DNA of 64,000 bases from Grammothele lineata (taxonomy: Eukaryota; Basidiomycota; Agaricomycetes; Polyporales; Polyporaceae): NCBI GenBank assembly GCA_002150815.3, contig NDFF03000135.1, positions 62,001 to 126,000 on the forward strand, read 5' to 3'. Shown piece by piece: positions 1 to 10,500 of the stretch (its first letter is position 1; every line of letters starts with the position of its first letter). Below the pieces are notes generated by a model. It did no database searches, was not told where the DNA came from, and saw only the letters and a program-made list of their open reading frames with translations. Both the position numbers and the translations under genes were made by a program.

Positions 1-402
1 AGGCGTTGACGGTGGAGACGGCGTCTGCACTCGGGGTGCTGAGCTGGTCGGCCTGTTGCAAGAATGACACGGTAAACGGGGTAAGCGGTGCTCGAACTTG
101 GAGAGAGCCGAAGAAGAGAGACGCACGTCTGCCTTGGAGAGGTACTGGCGGTACTTGTCGCTGGACGGGTCGCTCACGGACTGGAGGGTATCGACGACGG
201 CGTCGGGGTTAGCATGCGCGAGAGCGATGCGGAGGCTGAGAGGCGTGTCGGACGGAGCGGGGCCGTCGAGGGCGAAACCGAGAGGGAGGTCACGTGCTTC
301 ATGAACGCGGAGGTCGCGAGAGAGCTTGGAGGAGGCAAAGGGAGAGGCGGCAGCGAGCGTGCAAAGGAGCGGCAGTGCGAGGAGGCGGGCAGAGAGGGCC
401 AT
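1..402 (-). CDS. Sedolisin (S53) tripeptidyl-peptidase-like protease, N-terminal part only
   Basis: Secreted acid serine protease of the sedolisin family, of which only the start lies in the window. Exon 1 is 402-127 (92 codons, phase 0). The intron is 126-53 (donor GTGCGT, acceptor CAG). Exon 2 begins at 52 and runs off the left edge. The protein opens with a hydrophobic signal peptide (MALSARLLALPLLCTLAAAS). A stretch typical of the pro-kumamolisin activation domain follows: SLRIALAHANPD, then VSDPSSDKYRQYLSK at about residues 77-91. The Ser-Glu-Asp catalytic domain would lie outside the window, so activity cannot be judged. The start is the first Met before the signal peptide. It is divergent from the F-box gene to the right. 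Confidence 0.75.
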   Translation of the reverse strand, partial: MALSARLLALPLLCTLAAASPFASSKLSRDLRVHEARDLPLGFALDGPAPSDTPLSLRIALAHANPDAVVDTLQSVSDPSSDKYRQYLSKADVRLSSSALSKFEHRLPRLPCHSCNRPTSSAPRVQTPSPPSTP

Positions 403-1195
403 GGCGGAGGCCGGGTCGTCAAGAGAGAGGGAGAGAACGGAGGCGTAAGGAGGCAGCGGAGACGACGCGTCTTTGAAGACGAGGCCGGGCCCAAGGCGGC
501 AATGAACGAGCTTCGCGCGCGCTGGTCCGCCGCTTCCCTCGCTTCGTGTGGAGCATCATCCACGCGAGCACTCCCAGTCTGCGATCCCCATCCACGCCAC
601 CTTGCCCGACTTGTCCTCCGACGCCCATGAGTTCTGTGTTTCGGGCTCTCTGCTGTCCTTGACTTCCAGTCTCAGCTGGGGCCGCCCACCATCAGCCATC
701 ATCGTATCACCCTCCCTTCCAGTAGCCGCACGTAACCTGACATCTCTATCAGCGCATACAACAGCCTTCAGAGGGAAGAATACTCGCCACAGTGTTACAC
801 CCGTGCATCATGTTTGTCCTGCTTGATGATGTCAAGAACAAGATGCGAAGCGCTCAACGCCTCAACTTTCTTTTCCTTTTACCACTATGCGCCCCTCGCC
901 AATCATCGCATATATCCCTCTTTCCCGGTTGCTCGTTCAAACAGGTCTACGCCATATCTGCCGTCCCTCGTCTACGACAAACGAATATACTTGCCGACCT
1001 CAATGCCTTGCCTCTCTTTCGAATGCAAAAGCTGCCTACCGTGCTTGTTCTCCCTAGACGCATATAAATGTAGCCGACATGCTTTCGTCAAAGTTCCGCT
1101 CTACCCAAGTGTCTTCTATCTATCGCGCGAGCGATGCTTAGTGTATTTGCAAACTAATCTCGACACATATCCTGGAGCACATACCCTGTCCCACA
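403..1195. other. Divergent intergenic region, no gene seen
   Basis: Lies between the S53 protease (minus) and the F-box-like gene (plus) and should hold both promoters. The short open frames here are not supported by any recognisable protein. The right end is pyrimidine-rich and contains the TATA-like site noted separately. Confidence 0.5.
1063..1069 (+). promoter_or_regulatory. TATA-like box of the F-box-like gene
   Basis: TATAAAT lies about 127 bases before the proposed ATG at 1196, a plausible core-promoter position given a short 5' UTR. Motif match only. Confidence 0.4.
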
Positions 1196-3293
1196 ATGAG
1201 GTACGTTGTCGCCGTTACAAGGTTACCTACTATTACTTAACTGACGTGTTCTTAGTATATGCAATGTAACACCACGAAATGACCGCCTTCCCAATGACGT
1301 TCTACGCGAAATATTCCTCATAGTCCGCGACACCGCAACGCGCCAGCTCGACTGGACACGCCTCATCGCCGTCTGTCGCTCCTGGCGCGACGTCGCTATG
1401 AGCACTCCACGCCTCTGGAACAAGCTCAACGTCGGTCGACACCTCGAACTCCTTCTCACCCTCCTTCCCTTTTCCAGCCCGGTCCCCATCCAGGAACTCG
1501 CGCTCGACGTGACTGACCCGTGCCACGACTGGCGCGCGGCCGCTGACGCTCTCGCTATACATGGGGCTAGAGTCACCAAGCTCGTCATCTGGCTCAACTG
1601 CGGCTCGACGGACGCTACGGCCGCGCTCTTGCGCCTGCACTACCCTCGTCTACGCCGAATTGCACTCCGAGCGTTGAGGAGGCCGACCGATCTACCCTGC
1701 ATCGTCTCCGTCCCTACTTACAACCTGAGGACCCGCCTCGAGCGCGTCTCCGCCGACTCGGTCGTTCTCGATCTGACGGATCCCTACGGCGACCCTCTCT
1801 GGAGCGTTTCCAAACTGTGCGTGAGCGGCAACGCCAATGGAATTCGCTGTGCCGACGGCGGCCATCGCCTCTGGACCGCGCTCAAGAACACCTGCTCGCT
1901 CACGACCTTGGTCCTGGACTGCGCCATCCCCCCGGACTCGGTCTGGCCCGAGGTCCACTCACTACTCTCTATCCCCGCGCTCCAGTTCCTGTACGTCCGG
2001 GACAGCCCGAGCGCCGTGCAGACGCTCCTCAAGCACCTCTCGACCTTCTCCCTCCGCGAGCTCCAGCTCCACCTCGTCCTCGCCCCCGACCGGCGCTACC
2101 CCTTCCTCCTCGACGACCTCCTCGAGCACGCCCGCCCCGAGACCGTCCCGCCCCTCCTCGCGCAGATCCACACCCTCACCTTCCGCCTCCCCCCCTCCTC
2201 CACCCCGAGCGCCCCCTGCGTCTTCGGCACATCGCGCCTCGTCAGCCCCGCGTGGACGCTCTCCCTCGTCCCTCTCGCAGCTGCGCGGGGCGCCACTCCC
2301 ACCCCCTCTTCCGCGCACGCACACGCACACGCGCACGCAGCGGCCCTCTTCCCCGCGATGCTCACGCGCATCGTCCCCCTCCTCTCCGACGCCGTCCTCG
2401 CGCTCCACCCCGCGACCGCCCACGCGCTCTCCCAGGTCTCTCCGCACACGCACACGCACACGCACGCGCCCATGGCGCACCCCCCTCGCTGCTTCGGGAT
2501 CGCGCATTGGTTGCGGAAGGTACACATACACGATGCGTCCGATTCCGGAAGAGAATTTCAGGGGATGAACGACGATGACGACGACGACGAGGACGACGAC
2601 TGGGACGGAGACGAGGATGGAGACGGCGATGGCGACGGAGCGCGGGGCGTCGGGGTCGACTGGCCCGCGCTCCTCCGCGCGCTCCCGCCCGCGCTCGAGG
2701 AGCTGCTCGTGGGCGACGCGCGCGCCGTGCGGGGGTTCGTGGACGCCCTTCTCGCTTCCGCCTCCCCTGCCTCTACCGCTTCCCCCACCCCAGCGCCGAC
2801 CAAACAGCGCCGCCTGCGCATCCGCCTACGCACCCTCGCCCTCTGCCTCCCCTCCTCTTCTCTCCTCCCTCCCTCCCCCTCTCCTTCAAGTCTGGGCCCC
2901 TCCCCCTCTCCTTCAAGTCTGGGCCCCTCCCCCTCCCCTTCCCCCTCCCCCCTCCACGCCTCCCTCAGACACACCTTCGACGCCCTCGCAGCCGCAGACA
3001 TCCTCCGCGTACGCGTCCTCGCTTTGCACGTCCCGCCCGAGGCCGTGCTCCCTGCGGGCGTTGGGGCTGTTGTCGCTGCTCCGAGGGCTGCTGCCACTGC
3101 TGCTGTCGGTGCTTCTGTTAGTGGTACCAGCGGTGGGAGCGGGGGCGGGGGACAAGGCGGGCAGGGGCAGGGGCAGGGGCAGGAAGGGTACGTGACCTGG
3201 GGCCGGACGGGCGGGGCCCCGGTGAGGATCGTGCGGAGGGGGTGTGAGGTGTGTCATGTGCGGGAAGACGAGGTTGAGTTCGGTGGGACTTGA
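1196..3293 (+). CDS. F-box-like protein with acidic and low-complexity insertions
   Basis: Probable substrate-recognition subunit of an SCF-type ubiquitin ligase, or a diverged F-box-like protein. Exons are 1196-1200 (only ATG plus two bases) and 1256-3293; the intron 1201-1255 starts GTACGT and ends CTTAG. Splicing gives MSICNVTPRNDRLPNDVLREIF. The F-box follows as LPNDVLREIF, then VCRSWRDVAMSTPRLWNKL, the usual Agaricomycete pattern. The rest (about 680 aa) reads as degenerate leucine-rich repeats. It is broken by an Asp-rich run near 2570-2640, a Ser/Pro tract with two tandem copies of PSPSPSSLG near 2876-2940, and a Gly/Gln-rich stretch. Without the micro-exon the protein would start at 1398 and lose the F-box, which supports the spliced model. 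Targets are unknown. Confidence 0.7.
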
Positions 3294-3616
3294 AACACGA
3301 TGGGTGTGTAGTGTTGTGACGAGTGACGATGCTCGGTGTATGATCGCTGGGGAAGTAGGCGGAGACGAGGATCGTCGGACTGTGTTCTGTGGACTCTGCT
3401 GATTGGATCTCTGTTGTACGAACGATTTTGTATCGGCGATGTAGCTCTACCAGCCTGTTTAGTACTTGACGAATGTAATGCGCCCTCCGTCCACGTATCG
3501 CATACAACGACCCCTGCCAGAGCTCAATGCGACCAATCCGCCAGTTCTCACCAAGAGCCTCGATAACTTGGGAGGATTCACACGGACGGTGCGTTACGAA
3601 TATGCGGAAATAGATT
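3294..3616. other. Intergenic, no gene seen
   Basis: Presumed 3' flank of the F-box-like gene, up to the outer edge of the inverted repeat. No coding frame or repeat recognised. Confidence 0.4.
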
Positions 3617-3639
3617 GATTGTACAGTACTGGGCTATCC

Positions 3640-3860
3640 ATATGTATGGGGATCCCGAGACCTAGGTACGTCCTAGGGCTCGCGAGGTATTAGCGAGGGG
3701 GGAGGGGGATGGGGAGGTACGAACGAAGACAACTATAGTATAAATAAATAAACCGGAACGTACGCAGAGATATACTATGTATGTAGGTGGATCGCGAGAC
3801 CGTAGGTAGGTCCTACGGCCCGAGAGGTATTAGCGAGGGGGGAAGTACAGTAATATACCG
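3640..3860 (+). repeat. Two tandem copies of a hairpin-bearing unit, left arm outer end
   Basis: Units near 3650-3715 and 3787-3845, about 139 bases apart. Each reads GATC-CGAGAC, then a short inverted repeat, then GAGGTATTAGCGAGGGGGG. The first unit has CCTAGG-TACGT-CCTAGG; the second has CCGTAGG-TAGGT-CCTACGG. The same pair occurs inverted at 55420-55655 in the right arm. Confidence 0.8.
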
Positions 3861-3879
3861 GAACACGAAGACTATGGTA

Positions 3880-5230
3880 TGGACTGGAAAGTACGACTAA
3901 AAACCATTAAATGTGGTGGAGATGACCAGAAGCCCATTAAATGTGGTAGATGATAAAGGAAACCCAAGGAAACCGGGGCGTACGCGGAAATGGAGGTATC
4001 CAGGAGATACAAGTACAGTCCGAGTGCGGGCCCGGGGCCGAGACGGGGATCGCTAGGGACGGAGAGGGCCGGGTACGAAGAAGAGGTATAGGCCAAGCCA
4101 GGGCGAAGAGTCGAAGTCGAAGAGTCTCGAAAACAAGGCGAACTTGAATGTTTTTGTTGAGCGGAGGAGCGGAAAGCGCTTGTCGACCGTGACCTTGGCC
4201 CAGATCCCAAAGGACGTAGAGATCCAGCGTCGACTACTCGTTGATGGGCGTGCTAGGAGTTGCCACCAGAGAAACAGTGAGAAGCGTCGTTTTTGGTGTT
4301 AGAGACTGAGGACGTGCGGCTTGATGGAACACAGAGAGTGGCGGGAGATGCCGTTGGATGCCGTAGAACTTGGTCGCTACATGAGGTGCAGATTGCGAAT
4401 GGCTGAGATCGTATCGCAGGAGGACAAGTCGCCCGCAGCGAAAGAGCGTGCCGCCGCAGGCCGAGTCGCTGCGAGATCTAGAGACGACCTTGCCACTGTT
4501 CGACATCTTGCCATAGGACATGAAGGAGTCTGCGCTGGCTTGCTGATCGCCACCGTAAGGTTTTCCGCGTAAGATCGAGTCTGGAAGCGCTGTGTGCCGC
4601 CAAAGAAAGTGCCGGTTTTTTTGAAAGTGCCGCATTTTAGAACATGCTGTTCATCCAGGGAGGACGTGTCACCGATGTATTCGGACGTGCCGCCCGTAAC
4701 CGTTAGACGAGTCGCCACAGGAGGTGTCGCCAATAGAGGTATCGCCACAGGAAAAGCCGTTCGCCATCGTTGGACGTATTACCATAGGATGGTGCCATTT
4801 GCCGTCTTGAAGAACGTCGTCGTACCAGACGCTCCGCGGGAGACGTCACCATAATGCGTGCCGCTGACCACCGCATATCTTACCACCGCAGCCCGGTTCT
4901 TAGGGTTTGCGACGTTCCACCGAACGAACGAGCTCCGGACCACCACAGGACTCGACACTTGCCACAAATGCGGCCCACAACACCAACCTCGCCCAGCACA
5001 TCATCGTTTCGGGGGGAGGCTCGGCCCTGCTCACTCCAGCAAGTCCAGCCGCCTCACTTTCCTCTCTCTGCGCGGAAGCACAGCGTGAACGCCCTGCAGA
5101 GCGATTCACGTGCGCCGAAACCCACGACAGAGTCCTCGCATCTTGAGGTGCCAAACACTTGACCTCGCACCACTGCGCCCGTCCCAGGCGCCCGCCACAA
5201 ACGGAACCGCACGTAGACACCCGGGGCTCG
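3880..5230 (-). other. Non-coding or decayed sequence downstream of kinase copy 1
   Basis: Shared with 54036-55380 in the right arm. On the minus strand, blocks resembling a Gly/Asp/Thr/Ser-rich protein (CGDTS, IGDTS, YGDVS and similar) occur in all three frames, separated by stops, around 4580-4860. The underlying DNA is a degenerate 15-base repeat of the form GGCGACACCTCCTNT. No frame stays open consistently in both arms, so I call no gene. It could be a long 3' UTR, a minisatellite or a dead exon. Confidence 0.4.
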
Positions 5231-7566
5231 CTAGACAGCGAGACCGAGGCGAGCCCCGAGACAAAGTGTCTCGAAGCCGCCAACCGGATGGCGTGCGGAG
5301 CCGCCGTGGCCGCCGTGCATATGCAAGGCAGCGAACGGAGCGTCGGGAAGAATGGAACACGGGGGAAGAGGCGTTGCGAGTTGAGGCACGGCGAGGGTAG
5401 AGGAGGAGGAGGTGCTGGAAGGCGTAGCTGAGAGGAGGAGGGGCGAGTGCCCGTTGACGGCGGTGGCGGTGGAGGAGGTCGGCGAAGGGGAGGGGCACAG
5501 TGTCGGGGAGTCCTTCTTGAGGTGGTGGCCGAAGCTGATCGGCGGGAAGTAGGGAGCCCGGGGGAACTGGATGGGGCGGGCGGTGGAGAAGAATGCGGCG
5601 GCGAGCGCAGCGGGGACGTGGCTCGGTGAGCGCGGAGGAGTCGGCGCGGGGACCGGGGGCGTGGGCTTCTTCGGGGCCTGGAAGAGGGCGGCCAGGCGGC
5701 GAAGAGCATCCTTGGGCTTGTTGTCCTGAACGGGTCGAGGGCGAAGGGAGGGCGATGTCCACTGGTACCACCAGTGAGGCGCCTCGCCAGCGGGGTAGGG
5801 CGAGCCGAAGCTTGCAGTGACTGTCTTGGCGTCCTTTTCCTGACGATTATGTTAGTGCGTGTCGATGAACGCAGCACAAGACAATCACGCACCGGGATGA
5901 AGGCATTGTTGGGGGTGAGCGGTCTTGGGGGCCGGCGGGCGGCGAGCTGCTCCCATTCGCTGAGCGCAAGGATGTTAGTAGAACTCGTCGAGTCAACCAA
6001 GAGGATGACGTACATAGTGGAGAACCATGGGTGGCTCTTAACTTCAGCAATAGTAGCGCGACGCGACGGGTCTCTTTCCAGCATCTGTAGACATGTCAGA
6101 TACGCATCGATACTCATGAAAAGAAGTGATACGTGCCCTAGTGAGGAGCTGGCGGAGGGACCCGTCGATGTCCTTGTCGAATCCAATGGGTTGAGTCATC
6201 ATGAGGTTGTAGATCTCGCGCGTGGTGCCCTCGGTGGGATGGATCCCGAATGGCAACTGCAGCAACCATCAGCAATGCGCGCAGCCGAGATCGCAAACGT
6301 CAACGCACCCTGCCGTGCTGCATCTCGAACACGACCACGCCGAGCGCCCAGACATCCGACGAGAAGGAGTACCACTCCCCGCGGATCATCTCAGGCGACA
6401 TGTATCCCAGCGTGCCGCAGTTGTCCTTCGTGATGTCCCTCCCCGGCGTCTCATCGTCGAAGTGAGGCCGGTAGACGCTGCCCGTCCAGAGCTTGTTCAG
6501 CTTCCACGGGTGCTTCTCGGCGGTGCGCCCGAACGTGCGGGAGAGGCCGAAGTCGGAGAGCATGAGGTCGCCGTCGAGCGTGAGGAGGATGTTGGCGGGC
6601 TTGATGTCGCGGTGGATGATGCGGCGCTTGTGGAGCTCTTCGACCCCGAGCACCTGCGCATATAGTCAGCCTCGAGAAGGGAGAGTTGGGTGGGGAATGG
6701 ACGTACCAGCTGCGCCGCGTAGTTGTTCACCCGCGCGGGCTCGAAGCTGCCTCCGCTGTTGTTCAAGTTTGTACGAAGATCGCGCTCAGCGCAAAAGTCC
6801 TGCTTCGAGTCAGCCCCGACCACGACAAGATGCTCCGAGAGCCACGCACAGTCAAAAGGTAAAAGTTGCGGTCGTCCTCGAAGCTACCGCGCAGCCGCGG
6901 GAAGAAGCGGCTTCCGTCCAGTTCCTTGTGGATCGCCTGCTCCTGGAAGATCAGAGGAGCGTTTTCCCTGTCGACAGCGCATTTTGGGATCGCCTTGAGC
7001 GCGTAGAGACGGCCGTCGGACAGGTACTGCACGAGCGACACTGAGCCCTGGGCGCCGTCGCCGAGGACCTTGAACGGCCGGAGATCGGCGGTGGTGATAG
7101 CAGGGAGCGCTTGGGGAGGGGCGATCCTGGAGGCTGCAGCGAGCTTGAAGTCGGCGACCTCGAGGGGTTTTCTGGGAGCGAGAGGATGGTGGAAGGGGAC
7201 GACAGTTGTTTGAGTCGCCGACTGCGTCTCTGGTAATGAGCTCTCAATGTGCTGGAACTCGCAGACAAACTGTTGGAGAGTGAGCGAGGTACCCGGAATG
7301 GTGGAGATTTGGAGGCGTACCATGTCCCCATCCGTGTTAAAGATCATCCTCACGTGGACATCGGCTCCCGCGAGAACCTGCTTGCTTGCGTCGGAGACAA
7401 CTTCAATAGTCTCGACGGCCTACGCGAGAATCAGAAAACTGATCTGAAGGCGGATATGCGATAATGTAGGACGTACCAACTTGTCCTTGTGGCCGGTGAC
7501 GCCAGCAGCAGGGCTCGGGCCCGCCTTGTTTTTGCGAATGAAAGGTGAAAGCAACTTGAAGACCAT
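5231..7566 (-). CDS. Serine/threonine protein kinase, inverted-repeat copy 1
   Basis: Predicted active kinase of 654 aa in eight exons: 7566-7477, 7419-6850, 6799-6707, 6653-6309, 6256-6137, 6084-6014, 5959-5893, 5839-5231. The N-terminal module (residues 1-70) carries VHVRMIFNTDGDMVRL and is shared with the two paralogues in this window. Kinase landmarks: glycine loop LGDGAQGSV (149-157), catalytic Lys in YALKAIPK (K172), HRDIKPAN (265-271), DFG (285-287) and GTLGYMSPEM. A low-complexity Pro/Ser tail of about 190 residues follows. All splice sites are GT-AG except the intron after exon 5, which starts GC (6136-6135). The start is the Met shared by all three paralogues. Four 11-bp GATAGC repeats sit just upstream. 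Substrate and pathway are unknown. Copy 2 at 51677-54035 has the same architecture. Confidence 0.85.
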
Positions 7567-7576
7567 CGTAAAGTTG

Positions 7577-7615
7577 GATAGCGAATGGATAGCGAGTAGA
7601 TAGCGATGGGATAGC
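7577..7615 (-). promoter_or_regulatory. Phased 11-bp repeats in the kinase copy 1 leader
   Basis: GATAGC (plus strand) occurs at 7577, 7588, 7599 and 7610, an exact 11-base period, starting 10 bases upstream of the start codon of the minus-strand kinase. The array recurs in the other arm at 51628-51666. Confidence 0.55.
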
Positions 7616-8004
7616 ACGTCGAAGGCGAAGAAAGATAGCAAAGGTGAACGAGGGGGAAACGACGAAGAGTGTAGGATGATATGGCAGCCCGCCACCCTAG
7701 AGGCTGACCTCTCGCATTGTCCAATGGTGCGCTCGGGCGTGCGCAGAGGAGGCTGACTCCGGTGCACCCAGTCTGGACCCATGCGAGCCGCAATTCGGCT
7801 TCGAGGTTCCATGAGGAGTCGGGGTCGCCGGCGGCCAGCGACTCGAGTTATACGTCCGATTATTTGTGCTTTTCAACGTTTGGTAAGACCAAGGAGGGAT
7901 GAACCAAATTCCACTCTGTAAACATCATGCACAGAGATTGCAGAGCGGGAGAGGCGAATATATGCGGAGGTATGTGATCGAACTACTACTTGCACCGACT
8001 CGAA

Positions 8005-8056
8005 GTACGTCATTGGCGTCTTTCTCACGACATCACGCAGAAATCATGTGATCGCG
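8005..8056. promoter_or_regulatory. Conserved upstream block of the kinase copies
   Basis: This block, about 440-490 bases upstream of kinase copy 1, contains ATCATGTGATCGCG and matches 51123-51175 in the other arm, while sequence nearer the gene has diverged. It is either a conserved upstream element or simply the inner end of the duplication. Confidence 0.35.
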
Positions 8057-10500
8057 TTCCAGCCATTCAATATTCAGCGCGCGCGCATCTCTCGGTCTCT
8101 TCCGATGAAGAGTCTGTCCGTACGCTCCGTTTCCGTCCTAGACCTACTGAACGCCAGACGCCAAATCGCCGCAGCCGCGGTTCGCCTGCGGACAAGCCCG
8201 TAAATCCCAACACCATGACGACCTCAGGTCTCAGGGCGGGGGGACCGAGAAGGCTGCGGAGCCTCGCAGGGCCAATCCCGATTTCCGCGTGGCAGAGGCG
8301 GAGCCCTGCAGATTCGATTCTGGACTTCTCCGAAGCTGCGGTATGCTGAGTTCGTAACGTACAGTATGGCTAGGGACTATGGTACGATAGACGTCGGGGG
8401 TATTTATCCCAAGTTCAAAGTTGCGTCAGTGCGAGCTTAGCACAAACACCAAGCGTACTTGCCGCGTGCGTCTCCTCATGATACCAAACACTAGACTGTG
8501 TCCCATTAGGAAGACAATGCGTTCGAGATGGCGTGTTCGCCACGTGCGGCCGGTGCTGCTTGCTGACCACTGAAGTCAAAGTTAGATCGAGGGTCGAAGG
8601 CGTCCGCGTCGCGTCAGCGAGGACGAACGCCGCAGTTCCACGAGGTTATTTCTGAACGGATTCGAGGAAGCTGGTGTATTTGACATGCGGTGGCGGCGCT
8701 GTATTGTGCTGGCATTGAAGCTTAATTATATACTAACCGTTCCTGTCAGCTTCCACCATGACAAAACGACGTTGTGCCCCGGTTGGAAACAGACGCACCG
8801 TCGCCATGTGTCGTACCCCTTGAGGAACGAAACTTCTTGAGGGTCGCACGACTTAAGACGTCGCGCATCTCGTCCCAGAGTCGCTCACGACAGAAGCACA
8901 AGACACAACTTGTCTCAGGTCTAGAAGACAAGCGCCCCGCGCATCGCCGAAACTTTGTGTGTGCACTGCGTAGACTAGCATCCTCGTCACGGGCGCACCG
9001 AAGCTAGGATGGAGTGATCAGCGAATGGGGGCCCGCGCTCGACGATGCGAGGCATCGGAGTGCAGGACACAATCAAACTCGAGCTTCAAGAGTGGGTGCA
9101 CGCCGCCTCAGGGGCCCCCTGCCCTCCCGCGTTCCCCCACCATCTCGGCCCCGAGTGCCTCTCGTACGCCCGCCACCGACAGTGACAGCGAAGATACGGC
9201 GGCCCTCCCGCGGCGAAGAAGAAACAGGCTTTTTCTCTGGATCTCGCAACCCGACGACGAGGACTCGGCACGATCGAAGCTCCGCGGCGGTCGTAATCCC
9301 AAGGAGCGTTTGCGTCACACTCCTCCCATGCGCAGGCTCCGGAAGAACGCGAACGCCCGCAAGGGGCCTTTTTGTCTTCGCGACTGGCCGTGCGCACTGC
9401 GCAGCCGGTGCAGGCAGGTGCTCGACATACGTTCTTGCGTATCAGGGAGACGAGGCGAGGGCGCCGGTGCGGGTTCGTGGTTGCCGTTCTGACCATCTGA
9501 CGAGGCGTTGTCCGTATCAGGCGACTTTGTGCAGAGTCGTTTAGGCAGGCTGTTCATGGGAACCGAGCGGCGGTTGGGAAGATGGGAATCTCGATGAACA
9601 TTGAATGCGCGAGAAACACATGAAGAGCGTCGAGAGCGAGGAAGACGAGAGACGGTGTGGGGATAGGTACGCGGGTCGAGGACGTCGAACGCATTTACGA
9701 GAGTGCTGACGGCAGGAGGAGAGGGCCGAGATAGGTGAGTAAGCACCGTATGTTTGGGTGGAGCCGTTGTTACGGTGCGTCGATCGCACTTGCCCGGGTC
9801 GCGGACGGGACGGCAGTTGATTGCGGCCTGTGGCGGCTTGTGGCGGCGGGAGGAGCTTCCGTTCCGGCCTCCGCAAGGGCGATGGAGCCGCGTCCGGGGC
9901 AAGGGAGCGCAATTTCGACAACAGCATAGCAATCACCTCCCTCAAAATACGTCGATCTCCTTCAGATCTCCTTCTCCGTCAGGGTGCCCGGCCTCCATCG
10001 TCCGCAACAGCTCTCCCGACGGTGTTGCTGCTCCTCCGGTGTTGGCAAAGACTGGCTTGGCGGTGAAGGACGTTAAGGCGACGTTCGGCCGCACGCAGGA
10101 CCGCAGTCGGCCGTTCGTCGGGCTGACGGAGACAAACGGGGGCTGCGGTGAGTTCGCGGATGCTGCCTGGACTCGATATGGGATGGACGATGGGCGAGAC
10201 CGAGGCAACGGTCGCGAGGCGCGGGGGGCGAAGGCGAGTCGGAAGGCGAGATACGGGGCGCGGGAGAGGCTTTAGCAGGGCTAGCGCCCGTTAGCGCGCG
10301 CGGGGCAGGCGCGCGCAGCAAAGAAACGAGGCCTGCGTCCGCGTCGCGCTCGCTCTTTATTACCACTTCCCTCGACAGGCTGTCCTCCTCACAGTTTTCG
10401 CCGACTGCGGGGCTCTGCCTGGTCTAGCTGGTATAACCCGTCTCTGCTTCCCCAGTCTGGTCCTCACGTCGCTCATTTCCCCTACCGTTCATTGGACGCA
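8057..10500. other. 2.4 kb without a recognisable gene
   Basis: Several open frames of 100-200 codons exist on both strands (for example 9025-9492 plus and 9315-9932 minus). They overlap one another, are rich in Arg, Pro and Ser as expected of GC-rich non-coding DNA, and match nothing I know. The right end should contain the ferric reductase promoter. Confidence 0.45.

Larger units (their letters stand above)
3617..8056 (+). repeat. Left arm of a 4.4-4.5 kb inverted repeat
   Basis: Matches the reverse complement of about 51123-55665. Matching blocks appear in the same order: the tandem hairpin units (3640-3860), a non-coding stretch (3880-5230), the complete kinase gene (5231-7566), its 11-bp repeat leader (7577-7615), a partly diverged upstream region, and a conserved block at 8005-8056. 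The outer edge is near TTGTACA at about 3619 and the inner edge near 8056. Both edges are approximate because similarity fades. Coding exons match best and introns least. Confidence 0.85.

Noticed and set aside
4900..6186. 428-codon minus-strand frame over kinase copy 1
   Set aside because: Same situation as in copy 2: exon 6 read through its introns into a wrong frame of exon 8.
9025..9945. Candidate genes on both strands near 9-10 kb
   Set aside because: Overlapping frames rich in Arg, Pro and Ser, without splice-consistent extension or any known motif.
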